DNA of 64,000 bases from Pantoea sp. (GTDB taxonomy: Bacteria > Pseudomonadota > Gammaproteobacteria > Enterobacterales > Enterobacteriaceae): contig NZ_JAPWKD010000034.1 in NCBI RefSeq assembly GCF_028283705.1, positions 62,001 to 126,000 on the forward strand, in the 5' to 3' direction. Positions within the stretch are counted from its first letter, which is position 1. Each line of letters starts with the position of its first letter. Under the pieces are notes generated by a model that worked only from the letters and a program-made list of their open reading frames with translations, did no database searches and was not told where the DNA came from. The position numbers and the translations under genes are program-made. Below, in pieces: positions 36,282 to 45,439 of this stretch.

Positions 36282-37046
36282 ATGAGTCAGCTTTTTTCCC
36301 TCGAAGGTAAACGTGTTCTGATCACCGGTTCGGCACGCGGCATTGGTTTCTTGCTGGCACGCGGCCTGGCCGAGGCCGGTGCGGAAGTGATTGTTAACGC
36401 CACCACCCCGGCGGGTGCGGAACAGGCAGCCGCCAAACTGCGCGATTTGGGGCTGCGCGCCCAGGCGAAGGCGTTTGATGTGACGCAGTCAGCTCAGGTA
36501 CAGCAGGCTGTGGACGAGATTGAAGCCGAGTGGGGTGCGATTGATGTGCTGGTGAACAACGCCGGGATTCAGCGCCGTCGCCCGTTCCTCGAATTCCCGG
36601 AGCAGGACTGGAATGACGTTATCGCCGTTAACCAGACCGCAGTATTCCTCGTCTCACAAACGGTGGCGAAGAAGATGGTGGATCGTCAGCAGGGCAAAAT
36701 CATCAACATCGGTTCGATGCAAAGCGAATTAGGGCGCGACACCATCACGCCTTACGCCGCATCCAAAGGGGCAGTGACCATGCTGACGCGTGGTATGTGC
36801 GTAGAACTGGCGCGTCACAATATCCAGGTCAACGCCATTGCACCGGGCTACTTCGTGACCGAAATGACCCAGGCGCTGGCAGACGATCCCGCCTTTACCG
36901 GCTGGCTCACCAAACGCACCCCGGCAGCGCGCTGGGGCAAACCCGAGGAGCTGATCGGCGCAGCCGTGTTCCTGTCCTCTAAAGCGTCGGATTTTGTTAA
37001 TGGTCACCTGCTGTTTGTTGATGGTGGTATGCGCGTAGCGGTTTGA
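36282..37046 (+). CDS. idnO: Gluconate 5-dehydrogenase (5-keto-D-gluconate reductase) IdnO
   Basis: 254 residues from the ATG at 36282 (MSQLFSLEGKRVLITG). SDR with TGSARGIGFLLA, VNNAGIQRRRPF, catalytic Ser (NIGSMQSEL) and YAASKGA. It reduces 5-ketogluconate to gluconate using NADPH in the idonate pathway. It starts 10 bp after idnD, with ribosome site AAGGAGA. Confidence 0.94.
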   Translation: MSQLFSLEGKRVLITGSARGIGFLLARGLAEAGAEVIVNATTPAGAEQAAAKLRDLGLRAQAKAFDVTQSAQVQQAVDEIEAEWGAIDVLVNNAGIQRRRPFLEFPEQDWNDVIAVNQTAVFLVSQTVAKKMVDRQQGKIINIGSMQSELGRDTITPYAASKGAVTMLTRGMCVELARHNIQVNAIAPGYFVTEMTQALADDPAFTGWLTKRTPAARWGKPEELIGAAVFLSSKASDFVNGHLLFVDGGMRVAV

Positions 37047-37116
37047 TGAAAGTGGCGCATTCACCAGGGTGCGCCTAAACCTAAATCACCTCTTTGTATC
37101 TGTATGGATAATAAAA

Positions 37117-38436
37117 ATGCCAATAACCATAATCGTTCTGGGCGTGGTTCTCCTGCTGGTTTTAATGATTGTTTTTAAGGTCAACGGCTTTATCGCGTTG
37201 GTGTTTGTCTCCGCAGTGGTGGGTATCGCCGAAGGGATGACGCCGCTGAATGTGATGGCGTCGATCCAGAAAGGGATCGGTTCGACGCTGGGCGGACTGG
37301 CAATGATCCTCGGCTTTGGTGCCATGCTCGGGCGGCTGGTGTCTGACACCGGGGCCGCGCAACGTGTTGCCACTACGCTGATTGCCGCCTTCGGTAAGGA
37401 ACGGCTGCAATGGGCGCTGGTGGTCACCGGCCTGATTGTTGGCCTGGCGATGTTCTATGAAGTGGGATTTGTGCTGCTGCTGCCGCTGGTGTTCACCATC
37501 GTGGCGGCTGCTGGTTTACCGCTGCTGTATGTCGGTGTGCCGATGGTGGCTGCGCTGTCGGTGACTCACTGCTTTCTGCCGCCGCATCCGGGGCCAACGG
37601 CTATCGCCACCATCTTCGGTGCGAACCTTGGCACCACGCTGCTGTACGGCATGATCATCACCATTCCAACCGTCATTGTCGCAGGCCCGATCTTCTCAAA
37701 ATTCCTCAAAAGCTTTGAAAAATCACCGCCGGAAGGGCTGTATAACCCGAAAATCTTCACCGAAGAAGAGATGCCGGGCTTTGGTATCAGTATCTTCGCC
37801 GCCGTCATCCCGGTGGTGCTGATGGCGATTGCTGCGGTGTTTGAGCTGACCACACCGAAAGAGAATCCGCTGCGCCAGTTCTTTGAATTTATCGGTAACC
37901 CGGCGGTGGCGTTGTTTATCGCCGTGGTGATTGCGGTGTTGACGCTGGGCCTGCGTAACGGTCGTAAGATGGGTGAAGTGATGGACATGTGCGGAGAGTC
38001 CATCGCCGCTATCGCCATGATCGTCTTTATCATCGCTGGTGGTGGTGCCTTCAAACAGGTGCTGGTGGATAGCGGCGTCGGCAACTATATCGCCGATATG
38101 ATGAAAGGATCTTCGTTGTCCCCGCTGCTGATGTGCTGGACCGTGGCTGCGATGTTGCGTGTTGCGCTGGGATCGGCGACAGTCGCCGCCATCACTACGG
38201 CCGGCATTGTGACGCCGATTATCGCGGCGACCCACGCCGATCCGGCGCTGATGGTGCTGGCTGTGGGATCGGGCAGCGTGATCGCCTCGCACGTGAACGA
38301 TCCGGGCTTCTGGCTGTTCAAAGGGTATTTCAACCTCAGCGTGGTGGAGACGCTGAAAACCTGGACTGTGATGGAAACGCTGATCTCGGTGCTGGGTCTG
38401 GCTGGCGTGTTAATCCTTAATACGCTGATCCACTAA
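37117..38436 (+). CDS. idnT: Gluconate/L-idonate permease, GntP family (IdnT-like)
   Basis: 439 residues from the ATG at 37117; the longer reading has 16 non-conserved residues. Twelve or more hydrophobic helices and GntP-family motifs: FGAMLGRLVSDTGAAQRVA, THCFLPPHPGPTAIA, LRVALGSATVAAITTAG, and VNDPGFWLFKGYF. It is a proton symporter for gluconate, idonate or 5-ketogluconate. Position between idnO and idnR is as in the E. coli idnDOTR operon, which is the basis of the name. Confidence 0.9.
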   Translation: MPITIIVLGVVLLLVLMIVFKVNGFIALVFVSAVVGIAEGMTPLNVMASIQKGIGSTLGGLAMILGFGAMLGRLVSDTGAAQRVATTLIAAFGKERLQWALVVTGLIVGLAMFYEVGFVLLLPLVFTIVAAAGLPLLYVGVPMVAALSVTHCFLPPHPGPTAIATIFGANLGTTLLYGMIITIPTVIVAGPIFSKFLKSFEKSPPEGLYNPKIFTEEEMPGFGISIFAAVIPVVLMAIAAVFELTTPKENPLRQFFEFIGNPAVALFIAVVIAVLTLGLRNGRKMGEVMDMCGESIAAIAMIVFIIAGGGAFKQVLVDSGVGNYIADMMKGSSLSPLLMCWTVAAMLRVALGSATVAAITTAGIVTPIIAATHADPALMVLAVGSGSVIASHVNDPGFWLFKGYFNLSVVETLKTWTVMETLISVLGLAGVLILNTLIH

Positions 38437-38467
38437 CCGATGTGGCTGCACAGGGAGGTGAGCCATC

Positions 38468-39496
38468 ATGACTGAGCATCGAATCTCTCTTCAGGACATT
38501 GCCGAGCTGGCGGGCGTGACCAAAATGACCGTCAGCCGCTACCTGCGTACGCCGGATAAGGTAGCCAGCCATACCGGCGAACGTATTGCGCGGGTCATCA
38601 AAGAACTGAACTATGTGCCTCAGCCTGTGGCCGGGGTGCAGTCACCCACGAAAAGCGACACGCTGGGCGTACTGATCCCTTCGTTTAAAAACCAGATCTT
38701 TGCCGATCTGCTGAGCGGCATTGAATATGCCACGCGCGCCGGTCGCTACCAGACCCTGATTGCCAACTACAACTACGATGCACGCAGCGAAGAGGAGCAG
38801 GTGCTCAATCTGCTGGCGTGGAATATTGACGGCATCATTCTGTGTGAAAAACAGCATACGCTGCGAACGGTAAAGCACCTGCGAGCGGCAAAGATCCCCA
38901 TCGTTGAAGTGATGGATACCCAGGGGCCGTGCCTCGATATGCAGGTGGGTTTTAACAACTTCAATGCGGGTTATGATATGACGCGCACGCTGCTGGAGCA
39001 GGGGCGACGCTGCATTGTTTATCTCGGTTCGCTGGATGATCGCCGGGATGAGTTTCGCTTCCAGGGATTCCGCAAAGCGATGCAGGAAAGGGGGCTGCGT
39101 GCGGCACGGATGAATCCGCGCACCCTTTCTTCCCAGCGGCTCGGGGCAACCATGCTGGAGCAGGCGTTACGGCTGCATCCGGAGCTGGACGCGGTCTTTT
39201 GTACCAATGACGATATTTCGCTGGGTGCGCTGCTCTGGTGCCAGCGCCAGGGGATAGCGGTGCCGGATGAGATCGCCATTACCGGTTTTCACGGCCTTGA
39301 TATCAGCCGGGAGATGTATCCCAGCCTCGCCAGTGTGATCACGCCGCGCTACGCCATTGGCGTCCAGGCGGCGGAGCTGCTGCTGAAGAAAATTGCCGAT
39401 CCGACCTTCAATGCTGACAGCATCGATCTCAACTATCAGATCTTTATGGGCGAAACCATTCAGTCGCGACAACGAATCCATGAGAAGCGGGATTGA
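38468..39496 (+). CDS. idnR: LacI-family regulator IdnR
   Basis: 342 residues: LacI HTH (about 6-60, SLQDIAELAGVTKMTVSRYLRTPDKV) and the periplasmic-binding-like effector domain with LGVLIPSFKNQIFADLL, VEVMDTQGPCLDMQVGFNN and FCTNDDISLGALLWC. In E. coli IdnR activates the idn operon with idonate or 5-ketogluconate and can repress gntKU. It is last in this operon, and its 3' end overlaps the convergent pgeF-like gene by 37 bp. Confidence 0.92.
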   Translation: MTEHRISLQDIAELAGVTKMTVSRYLRTPDKVASHTGERIARVIKELNYVPQPVAGVQSPTKSDTLGVLIPSFKNQIFADLLSGIEYATRAGRYQTLIANYNYDARSEEEQVLNLLAWNIDGIILCEKQHTLRTVKHLRAAKIPIVEVMDTQGPCLDMQVGFNNFNAGYDMTRTLLEQGRRCIVYLGSLDDRRDEFRFQGFRKAMQERGLRAARMNPRTLSSQRLGATMLEQALRLHPELDAVFCTNDDISLGALLWCQRQGIAVPDEIAITGFHGLDISREMYPSLASVITPRYAIGVQAAELLLKKIADPTFNADSIDLNYQIFMGETIQSRQRIHEKRD

Positions 39497-40179
39497 TAGC
39501 CGCTGGCAAAATGGGTGTTGTAGCGGTAACTGGAACCGGCTTCGGCCATGCAATAGGTGCATAGCGGCACCACTTCAATCTGTTCTGCCGGAATGCCGCG
39601 TTGCTGTAATAATCCCCGTGCCAGATGCGGCAGATCAAACCAAATCCCCTGCTGCTGGGCGCGTGCCTGAGGCCGGATGGCCTGCGGATTTTCCGGCTGG
39701 ATGGCCGACCAGTTCAGTGTAGGTAAACCGGGCTGCGCCTGCATTTGCGTCACTAAATCCTCGCCCAGTTCATAGCAGCACGGCCCAATTGCCGGACCGA
39801 TGGCGACATGCAGGGTAGCGGGCTGAGCACCTAACGCCAGCAGGCGGTCAATAGCGCTATTCAGCACGCCGGACAAGGTTCCTTTCAGCCCGGCATGTAC
39901 TGCGGCAACCTGATGGTTATGGGTATCGGCGAACAGCACCGGCAGACAGTCGGCCGTGTAGACCGCGACCGGCCGGTTATCCTCACCAATCACCCCATCG
40001 GATTCGCAGCTTTTGGGCGGCAGGTTGTCACCCGCCATCACCACGTTGGCACTGTGACGCTGGTGTCCATAGGCGGCGTCAAGGGGTGCCGGTACGCCCG
40101 CTGGCTGAAAAGCATATTCCAGCCAGCCCAGCGTATCGAGCAATGCTGAGCGTGGTGCCGGATGTTCAGGGTGAGCCAT
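39460..40179 (-). CDS. PgeF/YfiH-family (multicopper-oxidase-like) protein
   Basis: 239 residues with the DUF152 laccase-domain signature: PVAVYTADCLPVLFADTH, QVAAVHAGLKGT, AIGPAIGPCCYELGED, and a C-terminal CTYCMAE plus FASGYQSRF. E. coli YfiH/PgeF hydrolyses wrongly incorporated residues from peptidoglycan precursors; other members are purine nucleoside phosphorylases or polyphenol oxidases. yfiH normally sits near clpB and rluD, so this is likely a paralogue and the specific reaction is open. It overlaps idnR at its 3' end. Confidence 0.85.
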   Translation of the reverse strand: MAHPEHPAPRSALLDTLGWLEYAFQPAGVPAPLDAAYGHQRHSANVVMAGDNLPPKSCESDGVIGEDNRPVAVYTADCLPVLFADTHNHQVAAVHAGLKGTLSGVLNSAIDRLLALGAQPATLHVAIGPAIGPCCYELGEDLVTQMQAQPGLPTLNWSAIQPENPQAIRPQARAQQQGIWFDLPHLARGLLQQRGIPAEQIEVVPLCTYCMAEAGSSYRYNTHFASGYQSRFSWIRCRD

Positions 40180-40288
40180 AAGTATCTCCTTTATCGAGCC
40201 GATCGCTTTCTGCTGCCAACAGCTTACGTTAACTGCTACATTTTGACAGCTTTACACAAACTGACCGTAATCACTTAAGGATGAAATG

Positions 40289-41098
40289 ATGAAAAAAACC
40301 ACCTGGCTGGCAACAATCGGCCTGATGGCGCTGGCGCTCACCGGCTGTGCGCAGCCTTCGAAACAGCAGGCACAGGCGCAGCTCGGCCAGCAGTCGGTAC
40401 TGGCGGTAAACTGGTTCCAGCAATCGGGCGAGTATCAGGCGCTGAGCTGGCAGGCGTTCAACACCGCGCGTATGGCGTTTGATCAGGCACCTTCGCTGGC
40501 CGGTAAACCCAAAGCCGTGATTGTTGACCTCGATGAAACCATGATCGATAACAGCGCCTACAGTGCGTGGCAGGCAAAAAATGGTCAGCCTTTTAGCGGT
40601 AAAACCTGGTCAGCCTGGACACAGGCGCGTCAGGCTCTGGCGGTGCCAGGTGCGGTGGAATTTGCCAACTACGTTAACAGCCACGGCGGCACTATGTTTT
40701 ACGTCTCCAACCGCGACCAAAAGGATTACGCCGCGACGGTGGATAACCTGAAGAAGCTGGGTTTCAGCGGGGTTAATGATAAAACGGTACGACTCAGCAC
40801 CGGTAGCTCCAACAAACAGGCGCGTTTCGATGCGATCAAGGCCGAAGGCTATAACGTGGTGCTGTACGCGGGTGACAACCTGAATGATTTCGGGGGTGCG
40901 ACATGGCACCAGGGCAATGCGCAGCGCCAGGCATTTGTCAGCGGCAATCATCAACGCTTTGGTACGCAATTTATCGTGCTGCCCAACCCGCTGTACGGTG
41001 ACTGGGAAAGCGGGATGGCGGAAAACTACAACAAGCTGACGCCAGAACAGCAGTTGCAGGTACGTGCAGCGCGTCTGAGAGCGTGGGACGGTAAATAA
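40289..41098 (+). CDS. Lipoprotein acid phosphatase / 5'-nucleotidase, e(P4) family
   Basis: 269 residues; of two adjacent ATGs 40289 has the better distance to AAGG. The lipoprotein signal ends LALTGCAQ. HAD phosphatase signature: AVIVDLDETMIDNSAY (nucleophile Asp), FYVSNRDQK (motif II), the lysine in SSNKQARF, and LYAGDNLNDFG (motif IV). Haemophilus e(P4) dephosphorylates NMN and nucleotides at the outer membrane for uptake. Not a class B (AphA) enzyme. Single-gene unit. Confidence 0.9.
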   Translation: MKKTTWLATIGLMALALTGCAQPSKQQAQAQLGQQSVLAVNWFQQSGEYQALSWQAFNTARMAFDQAPSLAGKPKAVIVDLDETMIDNSAYSAWQAKNGQPFSGKTWSAWTQARQALAVPGAVEFANYVNSHGGTMFYVSNRDQKDYAATVDNLKKLGFSGVNDKTVRLSTGSSNKQARFDAIKAEGYNVVLYAGDNLNDFGGATWHQGNAQRQAFVSGNHQRFGTQFIVLPNPLYGDWESGMAENYNKLTPEQQLQVRAARLRAWDGK

Positions 41099-41672
41099 TT
41101 CGTCAGGAAAAAAGCGCCTGCTGTGTCGGGCGCTATTTAGCCCTTTCAGGTCCGGAAATATTTACTTTTCATCGCAACTATTATTCTTCTCATTATTTTC
41201 GTGATCTCTTACCGTAACCGGGCGCTATAAATAGCGTAATATTCGGTGCTTTTAATAGACGGGTAGTGAAATCATCCAATCATAAATTTTGTAATTAAGA
41301 AATTTCCTGGTATTAAATGGCCCGCATCGTTTAAATAAAATTAACCTCAACATCACTGCGTGTATTTTTTTGTCATCGCATTGAGTATGCATTATTTAAT
41401 TTTTAACTTAACGGTATGATATTAATGAGTATCATCCTCCGTAACATTTCCCCGCTGCCTTGCAAAACCTTACTTTCTTCCGACATAAACTGAATCTAAA
41501 TTTACATTTAGCCTTAAATTGAAGGGTCTGGAAATAACCATGGTGCATTACTACTCTTAAGCGTCTATAACCATTTTTTGTGAGGAAGCTCTGCTTTTTC
41601 CCCTGAGCCCTGTCTTATTCACGGCGTAATTCGCCTGGATACGGTATTCCCGGACATTAAGAGAAGATAATT
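41099..41672. other. Long AT-rich intergenic region before the carbonic anhydrase gene
   Basis: 574 bp without a convincing gene. A weak hairpin (AGCGCC/GGCGCT, 41112-41133) follows the phosphatase gene. At 41416-41435 there is a perfect dyad ATGATA-N8-TATCAT resembling a metal- or LysR-type operator, and several tracts of A/T suggest curved DNA or H-NS binding. The carbonic anhydrase promoter should lie in the right part; no unequivocal -35/-10 pair was chosen. Confidence 0.45.
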
Positions 41673-42308
41673 GTGACGACACTCAAACCCTTATTAGCGA
41701 AAAATCGCAGTTGGGCATTACAGCGCCGCCAGCGTAATCCGCACTATTTCGAAAAATATCTTCATCAGCAAAAACCGCATTCACTCTGGATTGGCTGTTC
41801 TGATAGTCGTGTGCCGGCCGAGGTATTGACCGGTGCACATCCGGGCGAACTGTTTGTCCATCGCAACATCGCCAACATGGTGGTGCCTGATGACGACAAT
41901 CTGATGAGCGTGTTGCAGTACGCGATTTTCTATCTCGGTGTTGAGCGTGTGGTGTTGTGCGGCCATTACGGCTGTGGCGGGGTGCAGGCTGCGCTGGGTC
42001 TGCCAGAAAGCCCGCTGGCAAAGGAAGATTCGGCGCTGGCGCGGCGTATTGCCGCACTGCGCAGCGGTTTAGCGCAGGGGTTGGTGGAATATCGTGCGGC
42101 CAGCGTACAGGAAGAAGAGGGCAGCAAGCTTAATCGTCTGGTGGAAGCCAACGTGATTACCCAGTTTTCGCAGTTAGTGGTAACCGAACCGGTACGGCTG
42201 GCGTGGCAGGCCGGACAACAACTGGATGTGTTTGGCTGCGTGTATGACCTGCAGTCTGGCCATCTGAAAGAGTTAATTCAGCAATCTGCAGAGGAATCGA
42301 TACCATGA
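41673..42308 (+). CDS. Beta-class carbonic anhydrase
   Basis: 211 residues from a GTG with an AGAGAAG ribosome site. Zinc ligands and dyad are present: IGCSDSRVPAE (Cys, Asp, Arg) and VLCGHYGCGGVQAA (His, Cys). It interconverts CO2 and bicarbonate. The length and the FVHRNIANMV motif resemble E. coli Can and CynT. The stop overlaps the start of a SulP transporter (ATGA), so they are translationally coupled: a probable bicarbonate supply pair. Confidence 0.92.
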   Translation: MTTLKPLLAKNRSWALQRRQRNPHYFEKYLHQQKPHSLWIGCSDSRVPAEVLTGAHPGELFVHRNIANMVVPDDDNLMSVLQYAIFYLGVERVVLCGHYGCGGVQAALGLPESPLAKEDSALARRIAALRSGLAQGLVEYRAASVQEEEGSKLNRLVEANVITQFSQLVVTEPVRLAWQAGQQLDVFGCVYDLQSGHLKELIQQSAEESIP

Positions 42309-43759
42309 ATCTGAATACCCTGCGCCAGGATATTCCGGCCGGTCTGGTGGTTTTTCTGGTGGCGCTGCCACTTTGTCTCGGGATTGCCCAGGCCAGCGGT
42401 CTGCCACCGTTTGCCGGTCTGCTCACCGGCGTGATTGGCGGATTGCTGGTCACGGCGCTCAGTCCGTCGCGCTTTGCCGTGAGCGGACCGGCGGCGGGCC
42501 TGGTCACCATCGTGGTGGCGTCGATTGAGACACTGGGCAGCTTCTCCGCTTTTCTCACCGCCTTGATGCTCGCCGGTTTGTTGCAGTGCCTGTTTGGTGT
42601 GCTGCGTGCCGGACGCTTTATTGCCCTGGTTCCGGGGAGTGTCATCAAGGGGATGTTGGCGGCGATCGGTATTTTGCTGATTATCCAGCAGATTCCGGTC
42701 GCGCTGGGTGCGGCGGGCTATGCGGAGCTGATGTCGCTGTTAAATGGCGAATTCGCGTTCTCGGCCTCGGCGATGCTGGTGGCCGGTGTCGGGCTGCTGA
42801 TTTTGTGGTTCTGGACCACGCCATTTATCAAATCGATCAAAGCGCTAAGCTGGATCCCCGGCCCGTTGGTGGCAGTGCTGGTGGGGTGTCTGGCGACGGT
42901 GTCGGGGGTGGCGGGTTTGCCGCGCATCACTCTGCCTGCCTTTGACAGCATGGCGGCATTGGCAGCCGAGCTGGAAACCCCGGACTGGCTGGCATGGCAA
43001 AACCCTGCGGTATGGGTGGTGGCGCTGACGCTGGCGCTGGTGGCGAGCCTGGAAACGTTGCTCAGCCAGGAGGCGCTGAAAAAACTGCGTCCACAGCATC
43101 CGGCTCCCTCGCCAAACAAAGAGATGTTTGCCCAGGGGGTGGGGAACCTCACCGCCGGGTTGCTGGGAGCGATGCCGATCACCGCAGTGATTGTGCGCAG
43201 TTCGGTGAACGTCAGCGTCGGGGCGCAAAGTAAGGTATCGATTCTGCTGCATGGCGTGTTGTTGCTGATTTGCGGGCTGTGGTTTAGCGAGTTGTTGAAT
43301 GCGATCCCGCTCGCCAGTCTCGCGGCCGTGTTGCTGTACACCGGGTATAAGCTGGCAACGCCACGTCTGCTCGTTGAGCAAATGCGCATGGGGGCGCAGC
43401 AATATGTGCCCTTCCTTGCCACCATCGGCGGCATTATCGTATTTGGTATGCTGGCCGGAATTGGTATCGGTATCGCCACTCAGATACTTTTCAGCCTGTA
43501 TCAGAGCCACCGCAATGCGTTGCAACTGACCCGTTATGACGACCATTACGTGCTGCGCTTCCAGCAGAATCTGACCTTTATGCATAACCCCAAATTGCAG
43601 GGCCTGCTGGCAGAGATCCCGGAAAACAGCGTGGTGATTGTGGACCACGATAATGCCGAGTATCTCGACCCGGATGTCAAAGCGGTGCTACAGGATTTTG
43701 GCGAAAATGCGGATAAACGCGGCATTCGCCTCAGTCAGTGGCCAGTCGCGGTAAAATAG
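42305..43759 (+). CDS. SulP-family anion transporter (bicarbonate or sulfate)
   Basis: 484 residues. SulP signature FLVALPLCLGIAQASGLPPFAGLLTG at the N-terminus, SGPAAGLVTIVVASI, NKEMFAQGVGNLTAGLLGAMP, and a short C-terminal segment (about 415-484) that could be a minimal STAS-like domain. SulP proteins move sulfate, bicarbonate or dicarboxylates. Coupling to a carbonic anhydrase argues for bicarbonate, as with BicA-type transporters, but specificity cannot be read from sequence. Confidence 0.88.
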   Translation: MNLNTLRQDIPAGLVVFLVALPLCLGIAQASGLPPFAGLLTGVIGGLLVTALSPSRFAVSGPAAGLVTIVVASIETLGSFSAFLTALMLAGLLQCLFGVLRAGRFIALVPGSVIKGMLAAIGILLIIQQIPVALGAAGYAELMSLLNGEFAFSASAMLVAGVGLLILWFWTTPFIKSIKALSWIPGPLVAVLVGCLATVSGVAGLPRITLPAFDSMAALAAELETPDWLAWQNPAVWVVALTLALVASLETLLSQEALKKLRPQHPAPSPNKEMFAQGVGNLTAGLLGAMPITAVIVRSSVNVSVGAQSKVSILLHGVLLLICGLWFSELLNAIPLASLAAVLLYTGYKLATPRLLVEQMRMGAQQYVPFLATIGGIIVFGMLAGIGIGIATQILFSLYQSHRNALQLTRYDDHYVLRFQQNLTFMHNPKLQGLLAEIPENSVVIVDHDNAEYLDPDVKAVLQDFGENADKRGIRLSQWPVAVK

Positions 43760-43795
43760 CAATCCGTCTGCAGCTGAAATTTGTGTTATTACTTA

Positions 43796-43828
43796 AAAAT
43801 CGGATATCTCGGATATCCGATTTTTTTA
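43796..43828 (+). terminator. Terminator of the carbonic anhydrase-SulP operon
   Basis: The stem ATCGGATATC/GATATCCGAT with a TCG loop is preceded by A and followed by seven T: a clear intrinsic terminator 37 bp after the SulP stop. The A-run makes it potentially bidirectional. Confidence 0.9.
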
Positions 43829-44011
43829 TTTACAGGGCATAATTGTCGCGCTTTTCTCCATCATTGCCTGGCTTCTCTCAGGCCCCCAGGCGCAGAGTTG
43901 AATGATGAACACGGGCTTAATTAACGAATCAGAATGTCCTTTTTTCAGGTTTAATGCCTGCTGATGCCCCCGGCATATGGCAGCGACTTTCCAGGTTACA
44001 GGGTTCGACGT

Positions 44012-45436
44012 ATGCGCGTTAAGCTGTTTGCAGAGAATAATTTTAAAAAGAATGCTCTCTCGCTGTTCCTCATCACGCTGTTCTTCTGCTTTATTGGCAG
44101 CCATCTGCGTGTGCCGCAGGAGCTGTCGCTGTTCTGGCCGGTCAACGCGCTGATTAGCGGGTTGATGGTGCGTAATCCTTTTCTGCATCGTATCTCCAGT
44201 TATGTCGTATGTTTTGTGGCGATGGTCTTTAACGATACGGTGTTCTCCGGCTGGGCCATGCTCGCCGTGACCCTCAACGTGGCCAATATCCTGTTTATCC
44301 TGGTGGCGGTCAGCATGCTGATTAAGCATCTGTTGCCCCCATCGGCAAATAGCCGGGTGATTAACGCCATGCGTATTTTCCCCGCTTGCCTGCTGGCAGC
44401 GATGTCGTGCGCGACCTGGGGGGCCTGGGTGCAGGAGGTTGGCTTCAGTGCGCGTTTTGTCACCGCCTGGGGCGATTGGTTCAGTGAGCAATTTTCTACA
44501 TCGCTGATGCTGCTGCCAGTACTGCTGGCGCGCCCGCTGCGCTCGGTCGCCTGGCGTTCATTATTACATGCCAGCAAGTTGCTGCCGCTGGTTGGTGTCG
44601 TATTGTCGCTGACTATCGGCGCGATGATTGGCGGGGCGGGTAGCCTGACTTTCCCGGTTCCGGCATTGATCTGGTGTGCGATTGTGTTGCCGATCCCCAT
44701 CACCAGCCTGGTACTGTTGCTCACCGGGATCACCGAAATCATTCTGGTTTCCCACGGGGTGATGAATATTCAGGGCGATGATGCTTTGTTGCCGATCAGC
44801 CATCTCACCTCAGTACGCCTTGGCGTCGCGACCATCACCATCAGCCCGTTGCTGGTGGCCGTCAGCATGGACGCCATCCGTCAGCTGAATCAGCGGCTAT
44901 CGTTGCGCGCCAATTTTGATTTCCTCACCCAGCTGCTGTCGCGTTCGGGTTTGTATGAAAATCTGCGCCAGGAGCCTTTCTCTCTGCACCGTGTCGCCGG
45001 GGTGGTGATGCTGGATGTTGACTACTTCAAGGCTATTAACGACAACTTTGGTCATGATGCCGGTGATGGCGTGCTGGAAGAAATTGCCCGGCGTATTCAG
45101 GATGTGGTGAATAATCGCGGGCTGGTTTGCCGCTTTGGTGGCGAAGAATTTGTCGTGGTGGTTTTTGACTATAGCTACATCCAGTTGTATCAACTGGCCG
45201 AAGCGATTCGCCAGTCGATGGTTAAAGATAAGTTCTGGTTGCAGGGCAATACCGTGACGGTAACCGGCAGCCTTGGGCTGGCACATGGCAGTGCGGTAAA
45301 CGAGCGTGAGTGGCAGGGTGTGATTAACCGCCTGATTTCGGCGGCAGATAAGAATCTTTATCTGTCGAAGCGCAACGGCCGCAATCAAACTTCGCCAGCC
45401 GTTGAGCCTCGCCCGATGGTAAATGACGTTGCCTGA
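44012..45436 (+). CDS. MASE1-type membrane diguanylate cyclase
   Basis: 474 residues from the ATG at 44012; an ATG at 43964 would add 16 residues. An N-terminal membrane sensor of eight or so helices (about 12-295), with LRVPQELSLFWPVNALISGLM, resembles MASE1. The GGDEF domain (about 310-465) has the active motif RFGGEEFVVVV and FDFLTQLLSRSGLYENL. The residues where an RxxD inhibitory site would lie read VNNR, so product inhibition via the I-site is not expected. It makes c-di-GMP, promoting sessile behaviour. It converges on ddlA with 3 bp between stops. Confidence 0.88.
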   Translation: MRVKLFAENNFKKNALSLFLITLFFCFIGSHLRVPQELSLFWPVNALISGLMVRNPFLHRISSYVVCFVAMVFNDTVFSGWAMLAVTLNVANILFILVAVSMLIKHLLPPSANSRVINAMRIFPACLLAAMSCATWGAWVQEVGFSARFVTAWGDWFSEQFSTSLMLLPVLLARPLRSVAWRSLLHASKLLPLVGVVLSLTIGAMIGGAGSLTFPVPALIWCAIVLPIPITSLVLLLTGITEIILVSHGVMNIQGDDALLPISHLTSVRLGVATITISPLLVAVSMDAIRQLNQRLSLRANFDFLTQLLSRSGLYENLRQEPFSLHRVAGVVMLDVDYFKAINDNFGHDAGDGVLEEIARRIQDVVNNRGLVCRFGGEEFVVVVFDYSYIQLYQLAEAIRQSMVKDKFWLQGNTVTVTGSLGLAHGSAVNEREWQGVINRLISAADKNLYLSKRNGRNQTSPAVEPRPMVNDVA

Positions 45437-45439
45437 TAG

